Shown here piece by piece: positions 1-7,348 of a DNA stretch of 17,921 nt. The first letter of the stretch is position 1, and every line of letters begins with the position of its first letter. A model generated the notes under the pieces. It had not been told where the DNA came from, did no database searches, and worked only from the letters and a program-made list of their open reading frames with translations. Both the position numbers and the translations under genes were made by a program. The stretch is from Promethearchaeota archaeon (lineage in GTDB: Archaea > Asgardarchaeota > Lokiarchaeia > Sigyniarchaeales > SOKP01), in the NCBI GenBank assembly GCA_030605895.1, contig JAUWHL010000144.1, forward strand, positions 1 through 17,921, read 5' to 3'.

Positions 1-55
1 CATAAATAGTCTTTGCTGATGCGTTCACATCATCTTCAATTTCGACTCTTGGCAT
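1..55 (-). CDS. Partial CDS, N-terminus of a probable SRPBCC/START-like protein
   Basis: Only the first 18 codons are inside the window (MPRVEIEDDVNASAKTIY); the gene continues past base 1. The start is well supported: ATG at 55-53 lies five bases after a GAGGTG Shine-Dalgarno sequence (bases 66-61 on the minus strand), the best ribosome binding site in the window. The opening, a beta-strand-like PRVEIE followed by an N-A-S-A-x-x-I/V-Y pattern, is the usual first strand and helix of the SRPBCC (polyketide cyclase/START-like) family, which binds hydrophobic ligands in a helix-grip fold. With so few residues the family call is an inference; that a gene starts here is much firmer. Confidence 0.5.
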   Translation of the reverse strand, partial: MPRVEIEDDVNASAKTIY

Positions 56-60
56 ATTAT

Positions 61-66
61 CACCTC
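61..66 (-). promoter_or_regulatory. Strong Shine-Dalgarno site of the leftmost gene
   Basis: On the minus strand this reads GAGGTG, followed by ATAAT and then ATG. It matches the anti-Shine-Dalgarno end of archaeal 16S rRNA and fixes the start of the leftmost gene. Most other genes here lack a comparable site. Confidence 0.7.
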
Positions 67-209
67 AATTTTGTTGCATGTATATTTATGCTAAGTTAAT
101 TTTTATACATTTGTGTCTGGGCTAATAACTGAATTTGAGAGTATTTTGTTTGATTAGTGCCTCTCTATCTAGTTTGTGCTAATATCGAATGTTACCGCTC
201 TACCATAGA

Positions 210-218
210 TTTAAATAT
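210..218 (+). promoter_or_regulatory. Candidate TATA box of the C13 peptidase gene
   Basis: The sequence TTTAAATAT lies about 55 bases before the ATG at 271. With normal archaeal spacing, transcription would start near 240 and leave a short leader of about 30 bases. This is a pattern match only; AT-rich DNA produces such boxes by chance. Confidence 0.35.
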
Positions 219-270
219 TGCATTGTAATCTATAACCATACATCATTTACTCAAAAGTGATTTTGTAATT

Positions 271-1959
271 ATGAAGAAATCTAATTTAAAAATACAATTT
301 TTGATGATTTTGATAATTCTAGCGGTTTTTCTTCCAAATGCACAAATCTTATGCATAAATAACACCGAATCTCTTAATTCAGAAGAAATTACTCCAAAAT
401 CAGCAGCAGCACGTTTAGATATTGGGGCATGGATTATAATAGCGGGTGATAGAGAGTCTGATCATGCATTAGTTGAACAAATAAAACGAGGAAGTGATCT
501 TGCTTATTTCATATTAGCCAGTCGAGATGTTGCTGTCAGTGATATTAAGTATTTAGGGCCTGATTGGGTAACTCAAACAATATACCACTCTTCTTTACAA
601 GAAGATGTTGCTAATCTTGCTAATATTGAGTGGGCTATTAAAACATGGGCGGCAAGTAGAGTTGGACCAGGTCAGGCTCTCGGAATGTATTTGTTTGATC
701 ATGGAGGTACTAATGGAATGGCAATACCAGGTCCAAACCTAGCTGATACAGCTTTAAATGGTTGGTTAGATGATTTAGAGGCTAGTTCTGGTTGTAATCG
801 TATGGTTATAATATATGAGGCTTGTGCTGCTGGCTCATTTATTAATCCTATTAGCAAACATAACCGCATTGTAATAACATCAACAAGTCCCGGAGGTAGT
901 GCATGGCCAAGCACTTATTGGGCTTATTTCTCTGAAAAGTTTTTCTCATCAATAGTAGCATGTAAGACAATTGGGGAGTGTTTTGAAGATGCTGTAGCAC
1001 AGGTAATAGCTGTAGGGGTTGGAGGTACACAATTTCCGATGATTGATGATAATCATGATGAGACAGGTCATCAAGTAGATGCATGGGGAAATTTACCAAA
1101 TGGCGGAGATGGCTCAGATGCCCTAAATTATTGGATAGGGGATGGATCTAATTGTCCTCCAGAAACCCTCATACAATGGTTGCCACTAAAAGCTTACGTA
1201 CATATTAATGCTCCTATGACTCCTATATGGGCAGTTGTACAGAATTATTCTAAGATTGAAAGAGTTTATGTGAGAGTAATTCCACCAGACTGGGTACCCC
1301 CAGACCCTCCAGACCCAGATGATGATTATACACCGATGATTCCTGATGGGATACTAAAGCAGTATTTATCCGATCCTGATGGTAATGGAAATTTTACAGG
1401 AAATCTTTATCTTGGCAGGTATGGTAATTATTTTGGTGATTATGGTGAATATAAACTTACTTTCCATGCAAGTAGTGAAGATGGTAGTGTAGCGGATATC
1501 GAAGAATCATCTATAATCTTAAATGCAGATGGATCAACACCTCCTGATACTACTCCTCCCAATATAACCATAACAAATCCAGATTCGAATGCGGGGTTAA
1601 AGGGAATCGTTAATATTACAGCAGAAGGAGATGATAATCAGGCTCTTGATAAAATTCAGATTTATCTTGATGGCGTATTGTTGGAAGATGAACCAATGCC
1701 ATCCTATTACCCATATCCCGAAGTAGTCTATAGTTTAAATACAGCAGATTATAGTTTTGGACTTCATAACATTACAGCTCGAGCAGTAGATAAAGCAAGC
1801 AATATTCAAGAAACTTCAATTATGGTTACATTTGAGGAAGATAAAATTCCTGGTTTTCAGATTACGTATCTATTTACTGGAACATTACTTGGTGTTATTA
1901 TAATCTTCACATTATACGTAAAACGGAACTCAGTAAGAAGAACTAAAGAGAAAGATTAA
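271..1959 (+). CDS. Exported legumain-like (peptidase C13) cysteine protease with C-terminal anchor
   Basis: 562 residues. An N-terminal hydrophobic segment (about 8-28) is a signal peptide or anchor. Residues 50-270 carry the caspase/legumain-fold signature: WIIIAG at the first core strand, the catalytic His in LFDHGG (His144), and the catalytic Cys in YEACAAGS (Cys185), as in legumain and GPI8-like C13 peptidases. Residues about 305-418 form a beta-rich extracellular module with an acidic, proline-rich loop (344-353). About 426-521 resembles an Ig-like fold opening with DTTPP. The end has IPGF (526-529), a transmembrane helix (531-550) and a basic tail, a layout like archaeal C-terminal sorting or anchoring signals. 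The protein should face outward and cleave extracellular or surface proteins, perhaps at Asn/Asp; the specificity is not readable. The gene stands alone and ends in a T-tract. Confidence 0.8.
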   Translation: MKKSNLKIQFLMILIILAVFLPNAQILCINNTESLNSEEITPKSAAARLDIGAWIIIAGDRESDHALVEQIKRGSDLAYFILASRDVAVSDIKYLGPDWVTQTIYHSSLQEDVANLANIEWAIKTWAASRVGPGQALGMYLFDHGGTNGMAIPGPNLADTALNGWLDDLEASSGCNRMVIIYEACAAGSFINPISKHNRIVITSTSPGGSAWPSTYWAYFSEKFFSSIVACKTIGECFEDAVAQVIAVGVGGTQFPMIDDNHDETGHQVDAWGNLPNGGDGSDALNYWIGDGSNCPPETLIQWLPLKAYVHINAPMTPIWAVVQNYSKIERVYVRVIPPDWVPPDPPDPDDDYTPMIPDGILKQYLSDPDGNGNFTGNLYLGRYGNYFGDYGEYKLTFHASSEDGSVADIEESSIILNADGSTPPDTTPPNITITNPDSNAGLKGIVNITAEGDDNQALDKIQIYLDGVLLEDEPMPSYYPYPEVVYSLNTADYSFGLHNITARAVDKASNIQETSIMVTFEEDKIPGFQITYLFTGTLLGVIIIFTLYVKRNSVRRTKEKD

Positions 1960-1965
1960 ATTTAA

Positions 1966-1979
1966 TTTTTTTTTTTTTT
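1966..1979 (+). terminator. T-tract terminator after the peptidase gene
   Basis: Fourteen consecutive T residues begin seven bases after the stop codon at 1957-1959. Archaeal RNA polymerase commonly terminates at such U-tracts without a hairpin. The opposing fragment gene ends at 1978, so this is also the point where two convergent units meet. Confidence 0.6.
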
Positions 1980-2094
1980 ACCATTTACTTATTAACTCTT
2001 CAAATTCTTTTGATTCTCTAATACTATCAAATTTTTCATATAATTTCGACCCTTCAATATATTTTTCATCAATTTCTTCTATAGGTGTCTCTTT
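1978..2094 (-). pseudogene. Remnant: C-terminal fragment of a second TPR protein
   Basis: On the minus strand this stretch reads KETPIEEIDEKYIEGSKLYE and then continues KFDSIRESKEFEELISKW before a stop. It aligns with the last 31 residues of the TPR protein at 2567-4315 (EIDENYIE...RFENIR...KEFKELIGE), with about two thirds of positions identical or similar. An in-frame TAA (2095-2097) lies immediately upstream and there is no start codon, so it cannot be an intact gene. It begins seven bases after the stop of the GNAT gene at 2101-2574. It is best read as what is left of a former tandem TPR copy, or as a piece carried in with the GNAT gene. Confidence 0.75.
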
Positions 2095-2100
2095 TTATAG

Positions 2101-2574
2101 TCATAATTTTAAACTCATCAACAATTCATCTTCTATTTCGCGACCAGTATATTCGAAACCACATTTTTTATAAAATTCTCCAGCATTTCCATCTGATTTA
2201 GAATGGCTTAATAGAAGTTCTTTTGCCTTTGGCCTATTTTTTACATGATTAATTACTAGTTTCATTGCTTCTTTACCATATCCTTTTTCTTGAAATTTAG
2301 CATCAATCATAAATCTCCATAGATAATAAGAAGGACGATGATTCGGGTTAGATTTATACTTTAATAAAGTGTCACTAATCATTACAAAACCAATTGGTTT
2401 ATTATCTGCGTAAATCGTTCGGAACCAAGCATCTTTATTGAAATGAGCCTCTGCTATTGATTTAGCATTAGAAGCAACTAAGTTTCTTTGCTCTGGTTTG
2501 ACATTTAATTGTAAAATTGACATTAAATTCAGTTTTGTAATCTTTTTTAGAGTTAGTTTTGGAATTTTACTCAC
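2101..2574 (-). CDS. GNAT-family N-acetyltransferase, polyamine acetyltransferase-like
   Basis: 157 residues, normal length for a single GNAT domain. The acetyl-CoA pyrophosphate loop (motif A) is visible as FQEKGYG at 94-100, after the core strand YYLWRFMID (83-91). The late motif EFYKKCGFEYTGRE (about 133-146) is the usual motif B end. The overall pattern, including IYADNKPIGFVMI, is closest to spermine/spermidine and diamine acetyltransferases (BltD/PaiA-like), so a small amine is the likely acceptor; that is an inference. The start is GTG at 2574, overlapping the end of the upstream TPR gene by eight bases, so the two are translationally coupled. The next in-frame ATG (17 codons in) would remove the first beta strand, so GTG is preferred. 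Both flanks carry TPR C-terminus sequence. Confidence 0.82.
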   Translation of the reverse strand: MSKIPKLTLKKITKLNLMSILQLNVKPEQRNLVASNAKSIAEAHFNKDAWFRTIYADNKPIGFVMISDTLLKYKSNPNHRPSYYLWRFMIDAKFQEKGYGKEAMKLVINHVKNRPKAKELLLSHSKSDGNAGEFYKKCGFEYTGREIEDELLMSLKL

Positions 2575-4315
2575 CTATTAATTCTTTAAATTCTTTTAGG
2601 TCTCTAATATTTTCAAATCTTTTATCTACAGAAGCCCTCTCAATATAATTTTCATCAATTTCTAATGCTTTAATTAACAGTTCTAAGGCCTTTACTTGAT
2701 TATTTTTTAGTGATTCAAGACAAGCGATATTATACATAATCTCACTATTCGTAGGATCTTTTTTGAATGCTTTATTAAGATAATATTCGGCTTTTTCAAG
2801 ATTTCTTAAATTTAAAAATATATTGCCGAGGGAGTTCTGAACATCAGCAACGTTGTAAGAATATGTTTTAGGATCTTCTTTTGCAAAGAATTTAAAGATT
2901 TTTAAAGCATCAAGGTACTTTTGTTCTGCTTGTTCGAACCGTTGTAATCTGGAGTATAGTGTTCCAAGGGAGTTTTGTATAATAGCAACATTGTATAAGT
3001 ATACTTCTGGATTTTCTTCTGCTAATTGTTTAGAAATCTTTAATGCTTCATTGAACATTGGTTCTGCGTCCTCAAATTTATTTAAAGAAGCATATAAATC
3101 TCCGAGATCTAATAGAGTGAGGACTAACTCGGGTAAAACCTGATTGGGATAATGTTCCGCTATTTTTTTTTTAATTTTTAATGCTTTAAGGTGCATCCGT
3201 TCCGCATCTTCAAATTTCATTAATTCACTATAGACGATACCAAGATTACTCTGAGTCTTAGCAATATCGATTAAATACATATCATAAGACATTTTCGCTA
3301 ATGTTTTGTAACTATCTATAGAATCAAGGGATCCATCCTGAATGTCCTCAATTAAGTCTAAATCAATACCTACATTTCCAAATTCACTTTTAATTGAGGG
3401 CTCCTCAGGTAGATAGATATCGTAATGTCTTTTTAATAACTCATTATATGCCTTTAAATCATCAATATATGACTTTTCTAGACCAGTATACTCTTTTGAG
3501 TGAAAACCAGGTGAATGCACATCATAATACTGTCTTTCTAACTCCTTGTATGAACTTAAGGCATCGCTATATATTTTTTCTGCCTCTTCAAATCTTTTTA
3601 AATCTATATACAAAGTTCCAAGATTTTTTTGAGTCGCAGCGACATAGGGTAAATAGATTCTGTAATATTTTTTGGCTAAATTTTGGTATATATCTAGAGC
3701 ATTAAGAAAGATTCTCTCAGCAGCTTCAGAGTTTCCTAAAACAGATAAAACATTTCCAAGCACAATTAGAATTGGTGCCTTGTATTTATCTTCAAGTATA
3801 AATAATTCTTCTGCAACGTCAATCAGTCTTTTATGTCTATATTCAAATTGTTCTATATTATTGGCAATTGTTAAAAATTCATTAACTAATTCCTCAGTTG
3901 GATTTAATTTTACTTTATGAAAAAGAACTTCAATATCATCTAAAATATCTGGTCTAAACTTTTTCCTCTTTATTTCATAATATTGTAGTGCTCTTTCATG
4001 GCAGGTTTCGTCTGCTAAAATTTCTAAAATATTTTGAATTTGTGGAAATGGGAATTCATATATCTCCTCTTTACCTTCTTTTTCTTTTATTATTGTTATA
4101 TCCAATAATTCATTGAAAGCTCTTTCTATATTTGACAGTTTATAGGAAGAATTAACACTTTTTCTATCAATATTGGTTTCTATTTCTGTATTTATAACAA
4201 ACAAATTTTTAAGCAATTCTAACGCTTCTGGACTTGATATAAGAATCTCTTCAATAATTTGCCTATAAAAATTCCGTATTTCTGTTAAATCACTTTTAAG
4301 ATCAAAAGCTTTCAA
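2567..4315 (-). CDS. TPR-repeat protein, probable remnant of a STAND-type signalling protein; 5' end frameshifted
   Basis: The in-frame open reading is 582 residues starting at TTG (4315). Residues 1 to about 195 are helical; about 30-100 look like the winged-helix segment that follows the NTPase in STAND proteins, but no P-loop is present. From about 180 there are roughly seven TPR units, several with a period of 46 residues (for example NSLGTLYSRLQRFEQAEQKY). Units around residues 240-335 are degenerate. TPR arrays bind protein partners; no enzymatic role is expected. The reading frame is open upstream of the TTG back to a stop at about 4421-4423 (adding YPNKVIELIKQLPEGHSGLK and more) but has no ATG there. 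Removing one base of GGG at 4413-4415 would join it to an ATG at 4469. The 3' end overlaps the GNAT gene. Confidence 0.75.
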   Translation of the reverse strand: MKAFDLKSDLTEIRNFYRQIIEEILISSPEALELLKNLFVINTEIETNIDRKSVNSSYKLSNIERAFNELLDITIIKEKEGKEEIYEFPFPQIQNILEILADETCHERALQYYEIKRKKFRPDILDDIEVLFHKVKLNPTEELVNEFLTIANNIEQFEYRHKRLIDVAEELFILEDKYKAPILIVLGNVLSVLGNSEAAERIFLNALDIYQNLAKKYYRIYLPYVAATQKNLGTLYIDLKRFEEAEKIYSDALSSYKELERQYYDVHSPGFHSKEYTGLEKSYIDDLKAYNELLKRHYDIYLPEEPSIKSEFGNVGIDLDLIEDIQDGSLDSIDSYKTLAKMSYDMYLIDIAKTQSNLGIVYSELMKFEDAERMHLKALKIKKKIAEHYPNQVLPELVLTLLDLGDLYASLNKFEDAEPMFNEALKISKQLAEENPEVYLYNVAIIQNSLGTLYSRLQRFEQAEQKYLDALKIFKFFAKEDPKTYSYNVADVQNSLGNIFLNLRNLEKAEYYLNKAFKKDPTNSEIMYNIACLESLKNNQVKALELLIKALEIDENYIERASVDKRFENIRDLKEFKELIGE

Positions 4316-4406
4316 TTTATCAAAATTTATTCTTTTATAATTTCTCTTAATTAACTTTTTTAAACCAGAATGCCCCTCAGGGAGCTGTTTAATTAACTCT
4401 ATTACT

Positions 4407-4469
4407 TTATTTGGGTATCTTACCTAAAATCACTTCTTTTTCATAATAATTCTTAATGTTGAATTTCAT
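4407..4469 (-). pseudogene. Out-of-frame 5' end of the TPR gene
   Basis: ATG at 4469 opens MKFNIKNYYEKEVILGKIPK and then stops at 4407-4409. One base fewer in the CCC run of the coding strand (GGG at 4413-4415) turns the end into GKIPNKVIELIKQLPEGHSG, running straight into the TPR gene. The coding continuation and the lack of any ATG in the downstream frame both point to a single-base frameshift. It may be genuine decay or a homopolymer sequencing error. The restored gene would run 4469-2567 and encode about 633 residues. Confidence 0.6.
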
Positions 4470-4580
4470 ACTTTACTATTTAAATTTACTTGATTTTTAA
4501 AGAGATCTAAAAACCTTAGTAGAAGTTGTAATAATTCTAAAAAACTGTAAAACTATTTCCCTTGTTGCTAAGAGTAATTT

Positions 4581-5294
4581 TTATTTTTTTTCTTCCTGTC
4601 TTATTTTTATATCCTTCCTAAAATAAGAGTCTCCATATGGAGTATATAAGATAGCTGCAGGATTATGTGGATGTGATCTATCTTTAGCAATTAGAGTAGA
4701 GACTGGAGCATTTGAAAGTTGTGTAAAGGTAATATCATGTCCAACACATAAACCAATTATTAAGTTTAAATCTGTCTGAGCATTGTTTAATAATAATGCT
4801 TGAGCAATTGGGTTACATGAGACAAAACCAAGAGGATGTCCTGTTTTCGAAATTATTGTATATTCTTTTGGAACGTCTAGTTCTGTTTTTTTAATTGATC
4901 CCGTTTTGCAGCAAACTGAACATACTTCAAAACCATATTTATCTAAGATTTCTGCGATTCTTTTTGCTTCTCGGCGTAATCCAACACAAAAAGCTAATCC
5001 TATTTTTTTGAAATCCATTCCTTTTGCAAATTCAATTGTGTCTTTTAACCGAGGCCATTGAATATATCCTGAAGCTTCTACTATAGATGCTATCTTTGTT
5101 GTTTTTTTTATAAATTCATCAGATTTATAAAAATTGAGCGCTTCCTTTTCGATTTCAGAGCTTGCAATCATAGGACAGTTTTGCATATTCTTGTTTGGTT
5201 TTCCTAAGATGCAAAAATTAATACTATTACATTTATGGCACGTAGGATTCATTTCAATTCTTCTATTAGAATTTTTAGATATTTCATTCTCCAT
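4581..5294 (-). CDS. DUF1847 family cysteine-rich, probably metal-binding protein
   Basis: 237 residues, soluble. The N-terminus has a Cys cluster (Cys19, Cys22, Cys28, then NCP with Cys40) followed by a mixed alpha/beta domain with the family hallmarks LAFCVGLRREAKRIAEIL (Cys103), VCSVCCKTG (Cys125, 128, 129), SCNPIAQALLLN (Cys160) and IGLCVGHDITF (Cys183, with His186). This matches DUF1847, a family of unknown function found in anaerobes and presumed to bind metal. The many conserved cysteines suggest a zinc or iron-sulfur site; which one cannot be read. ATG at 5294 is used; Met15 is an alternative that would start just before the Cys cluster. The gene is divergent from the membrane/zinc-ribbon gene at 5504, with a TATA-like TTAAATAAAT about 30 bases upstream. 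Confidence 0.78.
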   Translation of the reverse strand: MENEISKNSNRRIEMNPTCHKCNSINFCILGKPNKNMQNCPMIASSEIEKEALNFYKSDEFIKKTTKIASIVEASGYIQWPRLKDTIEFAKGMDFKKIGLAFCVGLRREAKRIAEILDKYGFEVCSVCCKTGSIKKTELDVPKEYTIISKTGHPLGFVSCNPIAQALLLNNAQTDLNLIIGLCVGHDITFTQLSNAPVSTLIAKDRSHPHNPAAILYTPYGDSYFRKDIKIRQEEKK

Positions 5295-5503
5295 TGGGGT
5301 TTTAAATTACTTATTTATTTAAGAACTTTACCCGCGACTAAAAACTTTAAGTTTAATCTAATTATTTTGGGTTTAATCCTTTTCCTCTCTTAGACTAGAA
5401 AGTAAAGTATTAAATAAGAAAGAAGATAATCATAAATCAGCAAATAATTATAATTTAATAACACAATCCAATATTTGAAAATTTAGTTAAAGAGTTGAAA
5501 CAT

Positions 5504-6205
5504 ATGTCTAAAGTTAGAGATAATATTTGGATATTACCTTTTATAGGTAGTATACTTACTGCAATTAGCCTTTTCACTCCTGCAGCTGTTAATTTTACTG
5601 GAATAAGTCAAGTACTTCTCTTTATGGATGGTTTTTATGTAACTTTTGGACCAATGACTGGTCCCTCATTTGGATTTATTAATATTCCCATTTTGATAAT
5701 TATAGGAATTATTTGTACAATCTCAATATTAATTTGTACAATTATTATGTTCATTTCCTCTCTGACCCATCGAAAAAAAGATATACCTGGCTCTTGGTTA
5801 GCTCTAAGTATTATACTTATAGGAGTAACTATCTACTATATTGCAGGAACAGAAATGGGATATATGATGTATTTAGTTTTGAGGGGTTATCCACCATCAA
5901 GTTTTTGGGGATATAACGTTCCTAGTTTCGCAGTAATTGCTCCATTCATTACAAGTGGAATATCAATCGTAGCATTTATTATCGGTAAAAGTTCTGGAAA
6001 GGAAGAAGTGGAAATTGAACCCATCAGTAAAGAGGAACTTCATGTAAAGAAAGAAGAAACTCCCGTAAGCCAACAAATTTCACAACGTGTTCCTACTGAG
6101 GACGCTCAAGCTGTCAAGTTTTGTCCTGCCTGTGGTGAAAAAATACCACATGCACAAGCTCAATTTTGTCCTAGTTGTGGATATGATTTGAAACAAGAAG
6201 AATAA
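5504..6205 (+). CDS. Four-helix membrane protein with C-terminal zinc ribbon
   Basis: 233 residues from the ATG at 5504; a TTG three codons earlier (5495) is possible but less attractive. Four hydrophobic segments are visible at about 8-26, 61-86, 97-115 and 140-161. A charged Glu/Lys linker (165-200) follows, then a zinc ribbon, CPAC (Cys207, Cys210) and CPSC (Cys222, Cys225), at the very C-terminus. The two ends of the membrane part are probably cytoplasmic, with the ribbon inside the cell. Small membrane proteins tethered to a zinc ribbon are common in archaea and mostly uncharacterised; the RDD protein at 15519-16109 has the mirror arrangement. No function is assigned. T-rich sequence follows the stop. 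Confidence 0.75.
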   Translation: MSKVRDNIWILPFIGSILTAISLFTPAAVNFTGISQVLLFMDGFYVTFGPMTGPSFGFINIPILIIIGIICTISILICTIIMFISSLTHRKKDIPGSWLALSIILIGVTIYYIAGTEMGYMMYLVLRGYPPSSFWGYNVPSFAVIAPFITSGISIVAFIIGKSSGKEEVEIEPISKEELHVKKEETPVSQQISQRVPTEDAQAVKFCPACGEKIPHAQAQFCPSCGYDLKQEE

Positions 6206-6233
6206 TCTTTTTTTCTAATATTTTTTTTCATTT

Positions 6234-6278
6234 AACTTACTATTTAAATTTTAAAGGAAAATGACTTTATAGTAAGTT
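6234..6278. repeat. Inverted repeat with 10-base arms in the gap before the tRNA
   Basis: AACTTACTAT (6234-6243) is the exact reverse complement of ATAGTAAGTT (6269-6278), with 25 bases between. It follows two T-runs (6209-6215 and 6221-6228) after the stop of the zinc-ribbon gene. A second inverted repeat, TGGAATA-G-TATTCCA, lies at 6296-6310. These could be a 3' processing structure or binding sites; nothing shows which. Otherwise I see nothing in 6206-6391. Confidence 0.5.
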
Positions 6279-6415
6279 TACTTTAGTTAAAAGAATGGAA
6301 TAGTATTCCACAAAAATCGTTAATATTTTTAGGAATTTTAAATAATTGATAGTTAAACAGATAAGTGAATAGGACTAAATACATAAATTTTGCGGGAATT
6401 GCCAAGTTTGGTCAA

Positions 6416-6448
6416 AGGCTGAAATGAGCTTGAGCAAAAGCCGATTAA
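6416..6448 (+). other. tRNA intron 1, D-loop (non-canonical position)
   Basis: A 33-base insertion separates the D loop from its 3' stem. Because AAAGGC occurs at both ends (6414-6419 and 6447-6452), the splice point is ambiguous from the product alone. One register gives a bulge-helix-bulge: central helix GGTC (6410-6413) with GATT (6443-6446), two three-base AAA bulges (6414-6416, 6447-6449), and inner helix GGCT (6417-6420) with AGCC (6439-6442). This is the form cut by archaeal tRNA splicing endonuclease. Two of the four central pairs are G-U wobbles, so it is a relaxed motif. Confidence 0.72.
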
Positions 6449-6464
6449 AGGCGATGGGCTCAGA

Positions 6465-6506
6465 AAGTTAAAAGTCTATTATACTATAGATATTTTAATT
6501 GGAGAC
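6465..6506 (+). other. tRNA intron 2, canonical position 37/38
   Basis: A 42-base insertion follows A37 (6464). The bulge-helix-bulge has bulges GAA (6463-6465) and ACA (6505-6507), a central helix CTCA (6459-6462) against GGAG (6501-6504) with one A-G mismatch, and a strong inner helix AGTTAAAA (6466-6473) with TTTTAATT (6493-6500). It is capped by TCTAT/ATAGA (6475-6479, 6486-6490). Cleavage after the second base of each bulge gives exactly the expected seven-base anticodon loop. Confidence 0.85.
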
Positions 6507-6633
6507 ACCCATTCTCGTAGGAGTTCGGGAGTTCAAATCTCCCTTCCCGCATTTGATATTTTTTAAAGTTAAAATAATAATATATTAGTGAAATTATATA
6601 GTAATATATATCGAAAACAATTTAACTAACATT

Positions 6634-7317
6634 ATGTCAGATGAAACTTTACCAGAATTAGAGAAAGAAAAAATTATTGTATTCCAATATAATGATGAAT
6701 TAAATGAATTTCAAGAACTAGAGTTAGAAGATGATGTACAAATACATGAATTATTAGATCCCGATTTTATTTTACTTTTTGTTGATCCTACCAGATATAG
6801 AGTATGGATTTGGCACGGAAGTAATACTACTACACGAATGAAGTTCATTGCCGCTAAATTAGCACCCAGTGTTAGAGATAGATATGGAATTGGGTTTAAA
6901 ATCGCAGCTGTTGATGAGGGCAATGAGACATTAGGATTCAAAATAGCAGCAGGCATGGAAGAGGAGATTGATTATACCGAGGTACAAACAGGACCTGCTT
7001 ATGAAGGAACTCAAGAAGATTTAGAATTACTTGAATCTTTATCTAGAGAAAAGATACTTCTACTATTAGAAAAAGCTGGTGTTCCTGAGGGATATGAAAG
7101 AAAAATGGTTATTGTAAAAAATCAGATATTTGGCTATAAGGAATACGATAGAAATTATTTAGGATCAGTTATAAAGGAGAAGCAGCTATTTCCATTAAAA
7201 GAAGAGGTTGAAGATGGTACATATTTAGCTGAAAATTACATCCCTAGGATGCTTTTCTCTTATAATAATGTTGTATTAACTGAGCTTTTAAAAAAAACTG
7301 ATAAGAAAAACAATTAA
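6634..7317 (+). CDS. Gelsolin-like domain protein
   Basis: 227 residues, soluble, very acidic N-terminus (1-35). Residues about 45-108 match the gelsolin/ADF-H repeat pattern: a strand ending in D (FILLFVD, 45-51), the hallmark YRVWIWHGSNTT (55-66, compare V-x-V/I-W-x-G in gelsolin repeats), a helix of the type RMKFIAAKLAPSVRDRYG, and a following strand. The region from about 130 to the end is helical to mixed and unassigned. Gelsolin-like proteins occur in Asgard archaea, where some act on actin; actin control is therefore the suggested role, not shown here. ATG at 6634 follows an AT-rich promoter region. The small membrane-peptide gene starts 31 bases after the stop, suggesting one transcript. 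Confidence 0.6.
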   Translation: MSDETLPELEKEKIIVFQYNDELNEFQELELEDDVQIHELLDPDFILLFVDPTRYRVWIWHGSNTTTRMKFIAAKLAPSVRDRYGIGFKIAAVDEGNETLGFKIAAGMEEEIDYTEVQTGPAYEGTQEDLELLESLSREKILLLLEKAGVPEGYERKMVIVKNQIFGYKEYDRNYLGSVIKEKQLFPLKEEVEDGTYLAENYIPRMLFSYNNVVLTELLKKTDKKNN

Positions 7318-7348
7318 TTTTAAATCACTTCTTCTAAACTAAAATATT

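Larger units (their letters stand above)
6392..6551 (+). tRNA. tRNA-Leu(CAG) with two introns
   Basis: The acceptor stem GCGGGAA (6392-6398) pairs perfectly with TTCCCGC (6544-6550), with discriminator A at 6551; CCA is not encoded. The T arm is GGGAG-TTCAAAT-CTCCC (6527-6543). A long variable arm (CTC at 6514-6516 with GAG at 6521-6523) marks a class II tRNA. The anticodon stem is ATGGG (6454-6458) with CCCAT (6508-6512), giving anticodon CAG at 6461-6463 and hence Leu. Two insertions must be removed, one in the D loop and one after position 37. Removing both leaves an 85-nucleotide class II tRNA with D stem GCC/GGC and D loop AAGTTTGGTCAAA, typical of archaeal tRNA-Leu. A T6 run at 6559-6564 may terminate it. 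Confidence 0.93.
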
